Source: Anaerolineaceae bacterium
GTDB taxonomy: Bacteria; Chloroflexota; Anaerolineae; Anaerolineales; Anaerolineaceae
Direction: 5' to 3'
Length of the DNA stretch: 15,514 nt
Assembly: GCA_014860845.1 (NCBI GenBank)
Contig: JACZIY010000198.1
Location: 1 to 15,514 of the forward strand
Shown: one piece after another, positions 15,254 to 15,514 of the stretch
Numbering within the stretch: the first letter of the stretch is position 1
How the letters are laid out: each line of letters begins with the position of its first letter
Program-made: the position numbers and the translations under genes
The notes under the pieces: model-generated
What the model was told of the DNA's origin: nothing
Seen by the model: the letters and a program-made list of their open reading frames with translations, nothing else
The model's database searches: none

Positions 15254-15514
15254 TTATAGTTTGCGAATCCTGTTTGTTGCCTTGGGGATACCATTCTGTA
15301 CGGGATGCCAAGCACCATTCTGAAAGACTTCAAAGTCACGAAAACAGCATGGAATGCCTTGCGCTTTCCACGGATCTGGATAATCCATCATTTGGAAGTG
15401 TAAATGTGGGGCTGTCGAATTACCAGAATGACCAACATTTGCTAGATGCTGGCCTGGTATGACTTTGTCTCCTGGGGAGACTTTGATCGAGCCAGTTTGA
15501 GCATGTGCATAGAC
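15254..15514 (-). CDS. M23-family (LytM) metallopeptidase, C-terminal end, enters from the right edge
   Basis: The last 86 residues of a zinc metallo-endopeptidase of the M23 family, which cut peptide cross-links in the cell wall. The frame is open to the right edge, so the N-terminal part is missing. Visible are YAH near the start (third-ligand region), SPGDKVIPGQHLANVGHSGNS and PHLHFQMMD with the HLH zinc and catalytic motif at about residues 37-39 of the visible part. After the catalytic core about 45 more residues follow, with two adjacent cysteines (IPCC), unlike the short tails of many M23 proteins. The stop is TAA at 15256-15254. It shows no functional link to the catabolic genes and probably marks the end of the cluster. 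Confidence 0.88.
   Translation of the reverse strand, partial: VYAHAQTGSIKVSPGDKVIPGQHLANVGHSGNSTAPHLHFQMMDYPDPWKAQGIPCCFRDFEVFQNGAWHPVQNGIPKATNRIRKL

Noticed and set aside
15274..15462. Plus-strand frame of 62 aa
   Set aside because: Antisense to the M23 peptidase fragment, which has the HLH zinc motif.

Overview
The window reads as accessory catabolic DNA from an anaerobic or fermentative bacterium of moderate GC content. The gene families suggest Chloroflexota (Anaerolineae-like): an AOR-type tungsten/molybdenum aldehyde oxidoreductase, a LarA-type racemase, family I CoA-transferase subunits, a small 2[4Fe-4S] ferredoxin and an M23 peptidase. That placement is an inference; the window holds no rRNA or other phylogenetic marker. 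No rRNA, tRNA, CRISPR array, insertion sequence or phage gene is visible.

Layout. (1) Minus strand, 3640 down to 1: a small cupin, a U32-peptidase-like TIM-barrel protein, a creatininase-family hydrolase and the N-terminal 378 codons of an aldehyde:ferredoxin oxidoreductase that runs off the left edge. (2) Plus strand, 3975-9084: a tightly packed four-gene set with a LarA-like nickel-pincer racemase, a GlcF-type Fe-S/CCG subunit, a GlcD-type FAD oxidase subunit and an LDH2/MDH2-family NAD(P) 2-hydroxyacid dehydrogenase. Blocks 1 and 2 are transcribed divergently from about 3641-3974. (3) Minus strand, 9942-9172: an IclR-family regulator, convergent with block 2. (4) Minus strand, 13346 down to 10275: a nitroreductase-family flavoprotein, an unrecognised 154-aa cysteine-containing protein, GctA/GctB-like CoA-transferase subunits and a 2[4Fe-4S] ferredoxin, with overlapping or near-touching genes. 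(5) Minus strand, 14797-13559: a Bcr/CflA-type MFS transporter. (6) After about 440 bp without a gene, the C-terminus of an M23 (LytM) endopeptidase enters from the right edge.

How the parts may work together. Block 2 can interconvert enantiomers of a 2-hydroxyacid and oxidise them to the 2-oxoacid by a flavin route and an NAD(P) route. Block 4 can activate or transfer a carboxylate as its CoA thioester and move electrons through flavin and ferredoxin. Block 1 adds a metal-dependent hydrolase and an aldehyde-oxidising enzyme. The substrate cannot be read from the sequence.

The strongest non-coding signal is a shared operator-like motif. A 26-bp element with three GTTTC/GAAAC half-sites (20 of 26 positions identical) lies just downstream of the predicted promoters of the cupin gene and, almost 10 kb away, of the nitroreductase gene. 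A single-palindrome version overlaps the -10 box of the racemase operon. The core, TGAAAC, three bases, then GTTTCA-like, resembles the box of the IclR-family regulator KdgR. This makes the IclR protein encoded between the blocks the natural candidate to control all three operons as one regulon.
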